NCBI GenBank assembly: GCA_035437945.1
Contig: DAOMZG010000258.1
Span: 1 to 10,031 of the forward strand
Length of the DNA stretch: 10,031 nt
Direction: 5' to 3'
From: UBA9464 sp003445095
Lineage (GTDB): Bacteria > Verrucomicrobiota > Verrucomicrobiia > Limisphaerales > UBA9464
Within the stretch, counting starts at the first letter, position 1, and each line of letters starts with the position of its first letter. Shown here piece by piece: positions 1 through 7,700 of this stretch. A program made the translations under genes and the position numbers. The notes beneath the pieces were generated by a model. That model did no database searches, had not been told where the DNA came from, and saw nothing but the letters and a program-made list of their open reading frames with translations.

Positions 1-1146
1 AATCGTCCACCCGGAGCCGACCTATTCTTGGATCACGTACACCTCCAACCGGAAGGAAACTATCTTCTGGCTAAACGCTTCGCGGAACAGATCATCGCCC
101 ATCTGGGAAATCCACCTGGGCCGACTTATTGGCTAAGCCTCGACGCCTGCCTGGAACGACTGGGCTGGAGCGCATTCGCAGAAGTACGGCTATGGAACCA
201 GATCAAAACTTTGACTGAGCGACCTCCGTTTTCACACCAAAGCAATGCCGAACTTCGCAACCGGTTTCTCGACGATCGCCTAAATGAAGCAAGCCGCGCG
301 GCGAGGCGAAAAGGCCTGGCGGCCTCCATAGGGCAGGTCCAAGCGGTCGTTGCACAACATCCGACCGATTGGAACGTCCGGGAACAACTCGCGCGTCTGC
401 TTCAAGCGAATCGCCAGTGGTCCAACGCCGCGACCGAACTCCAGCAGGTCGTCGCCATCGCACCGGGCCACGTCGTCGGCTGGTACCAGCTCGGCGAAAG
501 CTTGGCCAAGGCGGGCAATCCAAAGGCCGCTCTGCCGGCTTACCAGAAGGCGCTAGAAATTCGACCCGACTTCGTCGAAGCCCGCCTTGGACTCGGTCTC
601 AGCCTCGGTGAAGCCGGTCAGCTCGAGGCCGCCCTCGAATCCATCGATTCCGCGCTGAAATACTCGCCGAAGAATCTTCAGGCGCAGGTCAACCGTGGGA
701 TCGCCCTCAACGCGCTCGGCCGTTTCGATGAAGCGGTCGCAGAATTCAAGCGCGCGGCCTTGGATCATCCCGATTCCATTCTCCCTCTAGTCCGACTCGG
801 AGACCTTCTCTCGACGCGTAAGGACTACGGAGGGGCGGTCTACGCTTACGCTGAGGCTGCCCGCCGCGAACCAACCAATGCCGCCGCGACACATCGCCTG
901 GCAATCGAACTCAGCCGAGCGGGCCACATCCCGGACGCCGTGGCCGCGTTTCGTCAAGCATTGACGCTTCAGCCGAATTTCGTGGACGCGCGACTCGATC
1001 TCGGCGTCGCTCTCGCCCAACAGGCGCGTTTTGCCGAAGCCATCCCCGAGTTTGAAGCCGCGCTTCAAGTGCAACCCACCAATAGCCTCGCCTTGAAATA
1101 TCTTCAGTTGGCCCGGGAAAAACTAGGCCAGAACGGAGTCCGCTGA
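1..1146 (+). CDS. SGNH/GDSL-type hydrolase C-terminal end fused to TPR repeats (5' partial)
   Basis: The frame is open from base 1 with no stop, so the gene starts upstream of the window; a TTG at 28 is not a credible start. The first residues seen contain DHVHLQPEGNYLLA (from Asp11), matching the last conserved block of SGNH hydrolases (DxxH), where Asp11 and His14 would be the catalytic acid and base. The Ser, Gly and Asn blocks should lie upstream, out of view. After a linker of about 95 residues, residues ~107-372 form about eight 34-residue TPR helical hairpins (for example GWYQLGESLAKAGNPKAALP and the repeat that follows). TPRs normally bind proteins. The stop overlaps the next start (TGATG at 1144-1148), so it is probably cotranslated with the DUF5989 peptide and carbamoyltransferase. 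SGNH proteins can be esterases or acyltransferases; which applies here cannot be told. The TPR call is firm; the SGNH call rests on one motif. Confidence 0.85.
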   Translation, partial: NRPPGADLFLDHVHLQPEGNYLLAKRFAEQIIAHLGNPPGPTYWLSLDACLERLGWSAFAEVRLWNQIKTLTERPPFSHQSNAELRNRFLDDRLNEASRAARRKGLAASIGQVQAVVAQHPTDWNVREQLARLLQANRQWSNAATELQQVVAIAPGHVVGWYQLGESLAKAGNPKAALPAYQKALEIRPDFVEARLGLGLSLGEAGQLEAALESIDSALKYSPKNLQAQVNRGIALNALGRFDEAVAEFKRAALDHPDSILPLVRLGDLLSTRKDYGGAVYAYAEAARREPTNAAATHRLAIELSRAGHIPDAVAAFRQALTLQPNFVDARLDLGVALAQQARFAEAIPEFEAALQVQPTNSLALKYLQLAREKLGQNGVR

Positions 1147-1298
1147 TGTGGGAACTTTTTAAGGAATTTGCGCAGTTCCTCCGACAGGAAAAGAAGTGGT
1201 GGCTAGTTCCGCTCGTGCTGGTGTTGCTGCTGCTCGGAGCCCTCGTCGTCTTTTCAACGAGCTCGGCCGTGGCGCCGTTTCTTTACCCGTTCCTCTGA
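1146..1298 (+). CDS. DUF5989-family single-pass membrane peptide (50 aa)
   Basis: This short gene encodes 50 residues: an amphipathic, charged start (MWELFKEFAQFLRQEKKWW), then one hydrophobic segment at about residues 20-37 (LVPLVLVLLLLGALVVF), then a short tail ending PFLYPFL. The FLRQEKKWWLVP pattern followed by a leucine-rich helix is what I know as DUF5989, a family of ~50-residue peptides found next to carbamoyltransferases; its role is unknown. The start ATG overlaps the upstream TGA. A GGAG at 1135-1138 with a 7-base spacer supports the start. The carbamoyltransferase begins 13 bases after the stop. I infer a membrane peptide with the N-terminus in the cytoplasm, perhaps anchoring or assembling the enzyme. 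Its size means automated gene callers may miss it. Confidence 0.85.
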   Translation: MWELFKEFAQFLRQEKKWWLVPLVLVLLLLGALVVFSTSSAVAPFLYPFL

Positions 1299-1311
1299 GG
1301 CGCCCGACGTC

Positions 1312-3138
1312 ATGCGCTACGTACTGGGCATCTCCGCGTTCTATCACGATTCGGCCGCCGCGCTCCTGGGAGACGGACGGATCATCGCCGCCGCGCAAGA
1401 AGAACGATTCTCCCGCCGGAAAAATGATGCGCGCTTCCCGACGCGAGCGTTGGCGTATTGCTTGCGACAAGCAGGAATCACCGGCGCGCAACTCGACGCG
1501 GTCGCCTTTTACGAGAAACCCATCCTCAAGTTCAGCCGTACGCTCGAAACGTTCCTGAGCCTGGCACCCGAAGGTTTGATGGCCTTCACGCGGACGTTGC
1601 CCGCTTGGTTGAGCGAAAGGCTCAATACGCGCCAAACCCTGAGAAAGTCGCTTCCCGGCCTACGGAAGGAATGCCCGATCTTATTCTCCGCCCACCACGA
1701 GGCGCATGCCGCCAGCGCGTTCCTCGCGTCGCCATTTGCCGAGTCTGCCATCATCACGGTCGATGGCGTGGGCGAATGGGCCACAACCACCATCGGTCGC
1801 GGCGTTGGAAGCGACGTAACGCTGCTAGCCGAACTCCATTTTCCGCATTCCCTGGGCTTGTTATATTCAGCTTTCACCGCGTACTGCGGTTTCCGGGTCA
1901 ATTCGGGAGAATATAAATTAATGGGCCTGGCGCCCTACGGCGAACCGGCGTTTGCCGACGTGATCCGCCGCGAGTTGATCGAGCTGCGCCCTGACGGCTC
2001 ATTCCAATTGAACCTCGCGTACTTCAACCTGCTCGCCGACGACTATCTTACCAACGACCGATTCCATGACCTCTTTCAGGGCCCGCCGCGCCATCCCGAA
2101 GCTCCGTTGGAGCAACGGCACCTCGACCTGGCGCGATCGATCCAAGTGGTCACCGAAGAGGCGATGTTGAACCTGGGGCGTCGGGCGCACGAATTGACGG
2201 GCTCCCCTCACTTGTGCCTGGCAGGAGGCGTCGCGCTCAATTGCGTCGCCAATGGGCGGTTGCTGCGCGAAGGACCATTTGAACGCCTTTGGATTCAACC
2301 GGCCGCCGGGGACGCCGGCGGCGCGCTCGGCGCCGCTCTTGCGGTGTGGCATGGCGAGAACGAACGCGGCGGGTTCGGCATCTCGCGCACGGTCACGGAG
2401 CCGGACGCCATGCAAGGTGGGTTCTTGGGACCCGAGTTTACCGATACCGAGGTTGAAGCAGTCCTCCGGCAGCACGGGGCCATCTACGAACGGCTCGACT
2501 CCCCTGCCCTGCTGGACCGAACAGTCCGCGCGCTCGCGACCGAACAGGTGGTCGGATGGGTACAAGGCCGAATGGAATTCGGGCCACGCGCGTTGGGACA
2601 CCGCTCTATCCTAGGAGACCCGCGGTCGCCCAAAATGCAATCCGTGATGAACCTCAAAGTGAAGTTCCGCGAATCATTCCGGCCGTTTGCGCCGGCCGTC
2701 CTCGCCGAACGGGCCGCCAGCTTCTTCGACCTGACCGTGCCGTCTCCGTACATGTTACTGGTTGCCCCATTGCAGACTTCGCAGCAACTCCCAGTTGACC
2801 CTGCGGTTACTGGTTTAGATCGACTAAAGCAGCTCCGCTCGAAGCTGCCGGCTGTGACGCATGTGGATGGTTCAGCTCGTGTTCAGACCGTCACCGCTGC
2901 TGAAAATCCGCAGTTCCACGCCCTGCTCCATCACTTCGAGGCGGCCACGGGTTGTCCCGTATTGATCAACACTTCGTTCAACGTCCGCGGAGAACCAGTG
3001 GTCTGCTCGCCCGACGACGCCTACCGGTGCTTCCTCAACTCGCAGATGGATGCGCTCGTGATCGGGAGTTTCTTTTTGGAGCGATCGCGCCAGCCTCACC
3101 GTTCGCTGCCCCGGACATTCGAAGCCCTGCCCGACTGA
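1312..3138 (+). CDS. O-carbamoyltransferase, NodU/CmcH (TobZ-like) family
   Basis: Enzymes of this family make carbamoyl-AMP from carbamoyl phosphate and ATP and pass the carbamoyl group to a hydroxyl of a sugar, antibiotic or similar acceptor. At 608 residues it is full length. The N-terminal ASKHA/Kae1-like domain opens with VLGISAFYHDSAAALL. HHEAHA contains H128 and H132 and TVDGVGEW contains D151; these fit the metal site, together with D334 in AAGDAGGA. GEYKLMGLAPYG (199-210) and LAGGVALNCVANGRL (303-317) are further family blocks. The C-terminal domain carries QGRMEFGPRALGHRSILGDP (418-437), KFRESFRPFAP and INTSFNVRGEPVVCSPDDA. All expected motifs are present. A GAGG at 1297-1300 lies 11 bases before the ATG. 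The gene sits between two small membrane-protein genes (DUF5989 and SxtJ), the arrangement known around sxtI-type enzymes. The acceptor is unknown; a sugar or surface glycan is a guess. Confidence 0.95.
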   Translation: MRYVLGISAFYHDSAAALLGDGRIIAAAQEERFSRRKNDARFPTRALAYCLRQAGITGAQLDAVAFYEKPILKFSRTLETFLSLAPEGLMAFTRTLPAWLSERLNTRQTLRKSLPGLRKECPILFSAHHEAHAASAFLASPFAESAIITVDGVGEWATTTIGRGVGSDVTLLAELHFPHSLGLLYSAFTAYCGFRVNSGEYKLMGLAPYGEPAFADVIRRELIELRPDGSFQLNLAYFNLLADDYLTNDRFHDLFQGPPRHPEAPLEQRHLDLARSIQVVTEEAMLNLGRRAHELTGSPHLCLAGGVALNCVANGRLLREGPFERLWIQPAAGDAGGALGAALAVWHGENERGGFGISRTVTEPDAMQGGFLGPEFTDTEVEAVLRQHGAIYERLDSPALLDRTVRALATEQVVGWVQGRMEFGPRALGHRSILGDPRSPKMQSVMNLKVKFRESFRPFAPAVLAERAASFFDLTVPSPYMLLVAPLQTSQQLPVDPAVTGLDRLKQLRSKLPAVTHVDGSARVQTVTAAENPQFHALLHHFEAATGCPVLINTSFNVRGEPVVCSPDDAYRCFLNSQMDALVIGSFFLERSRQPHRSLPRTFEALPD

Positions 3139-3527
3139 TGGACAAAGTCACTCAATGCTTTCCCTTGAGCGAACGACTCAGGATCGCTGGGTCGCTCGTC
3201 GCGCCCGCGGCCCTGCTTTGGTTGGCATGTCGACGGGGTTGGTTACCCTGGCCCGCCTGGTGGTTCTCCGTGGCGATACCTCTGTCGATGTTCTTAGGCA
3301 TCCTGGTGCCGCAGGCCTTCACGGTTTGGTATCGCCTCTTTTCGGCAATTCAATCCTGGATCGGACAGTGGCTGGTCACTCTCTTGCTCGCACTGGTCTT
3401 CGTCCTAGTTCTGGTACCGGTCGGGCTGATCTTGCGACTGTGCGGCAAATCCTTTCTGGAACGTTCGCCCGCCGCCACCTATTGGAAGCCGGCGCGCCCC
3501 CCCGGATCGTTGAAGCAACAATTTTAG
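3138..3527 (+). CDS. SxtJ-family membrane protein
   Basis: This is a 129-residue integral membrane protein with hydrophobic segments at about residues 14-31, 38-58 and 75-103, and a short polar C-terminus ending in SFLERSPAATYWKP and a basic tail. Size, topology and position directly after a carbamoyltransferase match the SxtJ family, named from the saxitoxin cluster, whose function is not established. The ATG shares its first base with the carbamoyltransferase stop (TGATG at 3136-3140). No good Shine-Dalgarno precedes it, so translation probably depends on termination of the upstream gene. The reading frame stays open far upstream, inside the carbamoyltransferase, but starts there would overlap a well-conserved gene by nearly 190 bases. 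I infer that it forms a membrane complex with the carbamoyltransferase and DUF5989 peptide. The membrane nature is seen; the family call comes from memory and context. Confidence 0.82.
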   Translation: MDKVTQCFPLSERLRIAGSLVAPAALLWLACRRGWLPWPAWWFSVAIPLSMFLGILVPQAFTVWYRLFSAIQSWIGQWLVTLLLALVFVLVLVPVGLILRLCGKSFLERSPAATYWKPARPPGSLKQQF

Positions 3528-3594
3528 CAGCGTGGCGGCGCTGGTTCGTGCCTCGACAAGTATCGACCCGAAGCGTACAGACTGGGGCACGTCC

Positions 3595-4653
3595 ATGAAT
3601 TCCAAGACCTCGTTGTCGCGTCGCCGTTTTCTTCACACCACCACCGCGGCAACCGTCGCGAGTTGGGCTGTTCCCAACGTGCGAGCACAGAACAAGTCTG
3701 GGACCAAGGTCTCCCTCGTGGGAACCGGCCCGTTCACGTATGAGTGCGACCACGGATTTGGCCAGCTTCCGAGTAACCTCAAGTGGGGTGAGACTCATGG
3801 AGTGACGGTTGATGGCGAAGGTTTCGTCTACGTGAAACACAATACCGCGACGTCGGGATTGAAGCACCAGGACGCCATCGTCGTGTTCGATCCCACCGGA
3901 AAATTTGTCCGCAGCTTTGGCGACGAATATAGCGGGTCTGGCCACGGCATCGACTTGCGGAAGGAAGGGACTGAGGAATTTCTCTACCTGAGTTCCTTCT
4001 GGGGCCGAAACTGTGTCACCAAAACGACGCTGAATGGCGAAATCGTGTGGACCACCAGCCTGCCTTGGGAATCGGGCGTGTATGACGAGAAAAAGAATTT
4101 TGTTCCGACCAACGTCGCCTTCGCACCGGACGGCGGCTTCTTCATCGCGGACGGCTATGGCTCCAACTATATCCACAAATATAACAAGGACGGCAAATGG
4201 CTGAAATGCTGGGGCGGCACCGGAACCGAACCGGGCAAATTCAAAACGCCGCACGGCCTTGCGTGGGATAACCGCAAGAACCAACTATGCGTCTGCGATC
4301 GGGCCAATGCGCGGCTCCAATATTTCGACGCCGACGGACGCTATCTCTCGGAAGTGACCAACCTGCTGTTCCCGGCCCACCTCGACACGCGTGGTGACGT
4401 AATGCTTTGCCCCGACCTGCACGCACGCGTCACGCTTTTCGATAAAGACAATCAGGTCATCGTGCATCTGGGCGACGACGCCGAGTGGCGCAAGTTGGTG
4501 CTCGACGGCTTCAAAATCCGGAGCCAGCCCGACAAGTGGGTGGCCGGTAAGTTCGTTCATCCCCACGACGCGTGCTTCGACCAGGACGGCAATATCTACA
4601 TCGTGGAATGGGTGACCGTTGGCCGCGTGACCAAGCTGAAGAAGGTTGGATGA
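3595..4653 (+). CDS. Tat-exported NHL beta-propeller protein, peptidyl-hydroxyglycine lyase (PAL)-like
   Basis: The 352-residue product opens with a Tat signal: SRRRFLHTTTAATVASWAV (8-26), with likely cleavage after Val-Arg-Ala31, so it should fold in the cytoplasm and act in the periplasm. The rest is a six-bladed NHL-type propeller. Blades contain PTNVAFAPDGGFFIADGYG, TPHGLAWDNRKNQLCVCDRA and VHPHDACFDQDGNIYIV. These align well, from memory, with the lyase half of mammalian peptidylglycine amidating enzyme. On that alignment H117, H220 and H324 fall on the three zinc histidines and Y188 on the catalytic tyrosine, while the catalytic arginine seems replaced (near Asn83). It may thus be a metal-binding propeller rather than an active lyase. 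I chose ATG 3595 (GGGG at 3584-3587, 7-base spacer) over an in-frame GTG at 3532, which would add 21 residues before the signal. It starts 67 bases after SxtJ, so cotranscription is possible but unproven. Confidence 0.85.
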   Translation: MNSKTSLSRRRFLHTTTAATVASWAVPNVRAQNKSGTKVSLVGTGPFTYECDHGFGQLPSNLKWGETHGVTVDGEGFVYVKHNTATSGLKHQDAIVVFDPTGKFVRSFGDEYSGSGHGIDLRKEGTEEFLYLSSFWGRNCVTKTTLNGEIVWTTSLPWESGVYDEKKNFVPTNVAFAPDGGFFIADGYGSNYIHKYNKDGKWLKCWGGTGTEPGKFKTPHGLAWDNRKNQLCVCDRANARLQYFDADGRYLSEVTNLLFPAHLDTRGDVMLCPDLHARVTLFDKDNQVIVHLGDDAEWRKLVLDGFKIRSQPDKWVAGKFVHPHDACFDQDGNIYIVEWVTVGRVTKLKKVG

Positions 4654-4676
4654 GATTCGGACGACGGGCGGCTCTG

Positions 4677-4760
4677 CGAAGCTTCCGCTTTGGCAGTGCG
4701 GGGATGGATCCGGCAGCACGTAAACCTAGCCGCTGGTGTAATGTAAAAGCGGCAGCTTCG
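4677..4760. repeat. 15-base inverted repeat between convergent genes
   Basis: Arms at 4677-4691 (CGAAGCTTCCGCTTT) and 4746-4760 are reverse complements at 14 of 15 positions, separated by 54 bases. A competing short hairpin pairs 4729-4734 with 4748-4753. It lies in the 140-base gap between the end of the propeller gene and the end of metH. Neither arm is followed by a clear T-tract in the right place on either strand, so it is not a textbook intrinsic terminator. It may serve as a bidirectional transcript end or be a degraded copy of a dispersed palindromic repeat. Confidence 0.6.
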
Positions 4761-4793
4761 ATGACTCCGCCGCATTTCAGCGGGTGCGACTGC

Positions 4794-7700
4794 TTACACC
4801 TTCGGCTCGTAGTTGAGCCAATGACCCAGCCAGCGTTCCATTTCCCCGGTGGGTTTTCCTTTGCGCCGGGCCAAATCCGCGACCTGATCCTGGCCCAGCT
4901 TTCCCACGGCGAAGTACTTCGCCTTTGGATGGGCAAAGTAGAGCCCGCTAACACTGCTTCCGGGCCACATGGCGAAGTTTTCAGTCAGCCGAATGCCGGT
5001 GTTGGCTTCGACATTGAGCAAGGACCACAAGGTAGCTTTCTCCGTGTGATCGGGGCAGGCGGGATACCCTGCGGCGGGCCGAATGCCGCGATACTTCTCT
5101 TCGATCAAGTCTTCCGCGCTCAGCCCTTCGTTTCGCCCAAAGCCCCACTCGTCACGAACGCGTTTATGGAGAAATTCCGCGAACGCCTCCGCCAATCGGT
5201 CGGCCAACGCTTCGGCCATAATCGCGTTGTAGTCGTCATGCCGAGCCTTGAAGCCCTTCACAAGCTCGTCCAGTCCGTGACCGCTCGTCACCGCGAAGGC
5301 CCCGATAAAGTCGGGTAAAGTCGGACCCGAATCGAGCGCGGCCTTGGGAGCAACATAATCGGCGAGGCAAAAGTTCGGAGACCCATCGCCTTTCACCGAC
5401 TGTTGCCGTAGGAAATGAAACTTAGTCAGAACTTCAGACCGTGACTCGTCGCGGTAGAGTTCGACGTCATCGCCAACGCGGTTCGCGGGAAAGAGCCCAT
5501 ACACTCCACAAGGGCGAAGCAGGCGTTCGCGAACGATCCGGTCCAGTAGCTCGTGAGCTTCCGCGTAGAGCTTTCGGGCCTCTTTGCCGTGTCGCTCGTG
5601 ATTCAAAATGGCCGGATAGCGGCCGCGCAATTCCCACGTATGGAAGAACGGAGACCAGTCGATGAACGGGACTAGCTCTTCGAGGGATACGGTGGCTATT
5701 CTCAAGCCGATGGGGGCTGAGGGCTCTTGGAAACCCGGCGAATGTACGACGCAAATCCCCGTGAACTCAGGTTTCGGTAGATCAGTAAATTCTAACTTCG
5801 CTGCATTCGCTCGCGCGGCCTCGAGACTCAGCAACGTCTGCTTTTGTCCGGAGTGCTGTTCGCGAAGGCGCCCATAGTCGTCGCGCAGTTGTTTCACGAA
5901 CGCCGGTTTTTGTTCACTGCTCAACAGGCTGCTGACCACGGGAACTGCGCGACTGGCGTCGAGGACATGAACGACTGGTTCAGAATAATTTTGGGCAATC
6001 TTAACCGCCGTATGAGCGCGGCTGGTCGTCGCCCCCCCAATCAGCAACGGAACCCGAAACCCGGTGCGTTCCATCTCGCGAGCGACATGCGCCATTTCGT
6101 CGAGGGACGGAGTGATCAGTCCGCTCAGGCCGATCAAGTCGGCGTTCTCCTGCTTCGCGCGCTCGAGAATCTTGTCACAGGCGACCATGACCCCGAGATC
6201 GATGACCTCGTAATTGTTACACGCGAGCACCACGCCCACGATGTTCTTGCCAATGTCGTGGACGTCGCCTTTCACCGTCGCGAGAACGATTTTACCCTGG
6301 GCCTTCACCGCGTGCCCGGCCGAAACGAGCGCGGCCTTCTCCGCCTCCATAAACGGAGTGAGATAAGCGACCGCCTTCTTCATGACGCGCGCTGATTTCA
6401 CCACCTGCGGCAAAAACATTTTTCCCGCGCCGAACAAGTCACCAACGATCCCCATGCCGGCCATCAGCGGTCCTTCAATGACCAACAGCGGCTTGCCGAG
6501 TTTGGCCCGTGCTTCTTCGGTGTCGGTCTCGATAAAAGTATCAATCCCCTTCACCAAGGCATGCGAGAGCCGCTCTTCGACCGAAGCCTTTCGCCATTCG
6601 GCTTCTTTTTTCTCCACGGCTTCGTCACCCGGGGTGGTCGCGGCTTTTATTTTCTCGCCGTAAGTCACCAGGCGCTCCGTGGCATCAGGGCGCCGATTCA
6701 GCAGAACATCTTCGACTCGTTCGCGCAGCTCTGGCTCGATCTCTTCATACACTTCGAGCATGCCGGCGTTAACGATACCCATGTCGAGCCCCGCGCGGAT
6801 GGCGTGGTAGAGAAACGTGCTGTGCATGGCTTCGCGGACCGGATTGTTGCCGCGAAAACCGAACGAAACGTTCGAGACGCCTCCGCTGACTTTTGCGTGC
6901 GGCAGATTGGCTTTGATCCACCGCGTGGCCTCCAGAAAGTCCACGGCGTAGTTGTTGTGCTCCTCGATCCCCGTTCCGACCGTCAGGATGTTGGGGTCGA
7001 AGATGATGTCCTCCGGCGGAAATCCGACCTCATCGACCAAGATGCGATAGGCACGTTCGCAAATGCGGATCTTTTCCGCGTAGCTGGCGGCCTGGCCTTG
7101 CTCATCAAACGCCATCACCACGACCGCAGCTCCGTACCGCAAGACTGTGGCCGCCTGCGCGCGGAATTTGTCTTCACCTTCCTTGAGGGAGATGGAATTT
7201 ACGATGCCTTTACCCTGAAGACACTTCAGCCCCGCCTCGATCACTTCCCACTTCGAGGAGTCCACCATGAAGGGCACTTTGGTGACTTCGGGTTCACTCC
7301 CGAGTAGTTGTAGGAACCGCGTCATCGCGGCGACGCCGTCGATCATCCCTTCGTCCATGCAGACATCGATGACATTGGCGCCGTTCTCAACCTGTTGGCG
7401 CGAGATGGCCACCGCTTCCTCGTATTTACCTTCCTTAATGAGTTTCGCGAACTTCGGCGAGCCGGCCACGTTGGTCCGCTCGCCAATCATCATGAATTGG
7501 CCAATTTGCTGGGTGAACGGCTGGGAACCCGAAAGCTGAAGCGGGAGCGGCTCAACCGCTGGAGACGACTCAGCTACCTCCGGTCGCTGCGGTTCAGTTG
7601 CGGTCCTGGCCTTGGCCCACCGCCTGGCCTGGCGAATCTCGCGCGGATGCTTTCCGTCGATGGCCTTGGCAATCGCTGCAATGTGCTCGGGGGTGTTTCC

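Noticed and set aside
3532..3594. In-frame GTG start adding 21 residues to the propeller protein
   Set aside because: The ATG at 3595 has a GGGG element and places the twin-arginine motif at a normal distance from the N-terminus.
3155..3598. 147-residue plus-strand frame overlapping SxtJ
   Set aside because: The alternative frame gives a membrane protein of the right size and a stop/start overlap with the carbamoyltransferase; this one is Arg-rich noise.
3376..4284. 302-residue minus-strand open frame
   Set aside because: It lies antisense to the SxtJ end and the propeller gene; it has no recognisable domain and both opposing genes are well supported.
4654..4793. Intrinsic terminator for the propeller gene or metH
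   Set aside because: The inverted repeat has a 54-base spacer and no following T-run on either strand, so it is listed as a repeat only.
4572..5318. 248-residue plus-strand open frame starting in the propeller gene and running over the metH 3' end
   Set aside because: It is the antisense shadow of the MetH reactivation domain, and its start lies inside another gene.
6561..7307. 248-residue plus-strand open frame inside metH
   Set aside because: It is antisense to the MetH pterin and cap domains, with no domain of its own.
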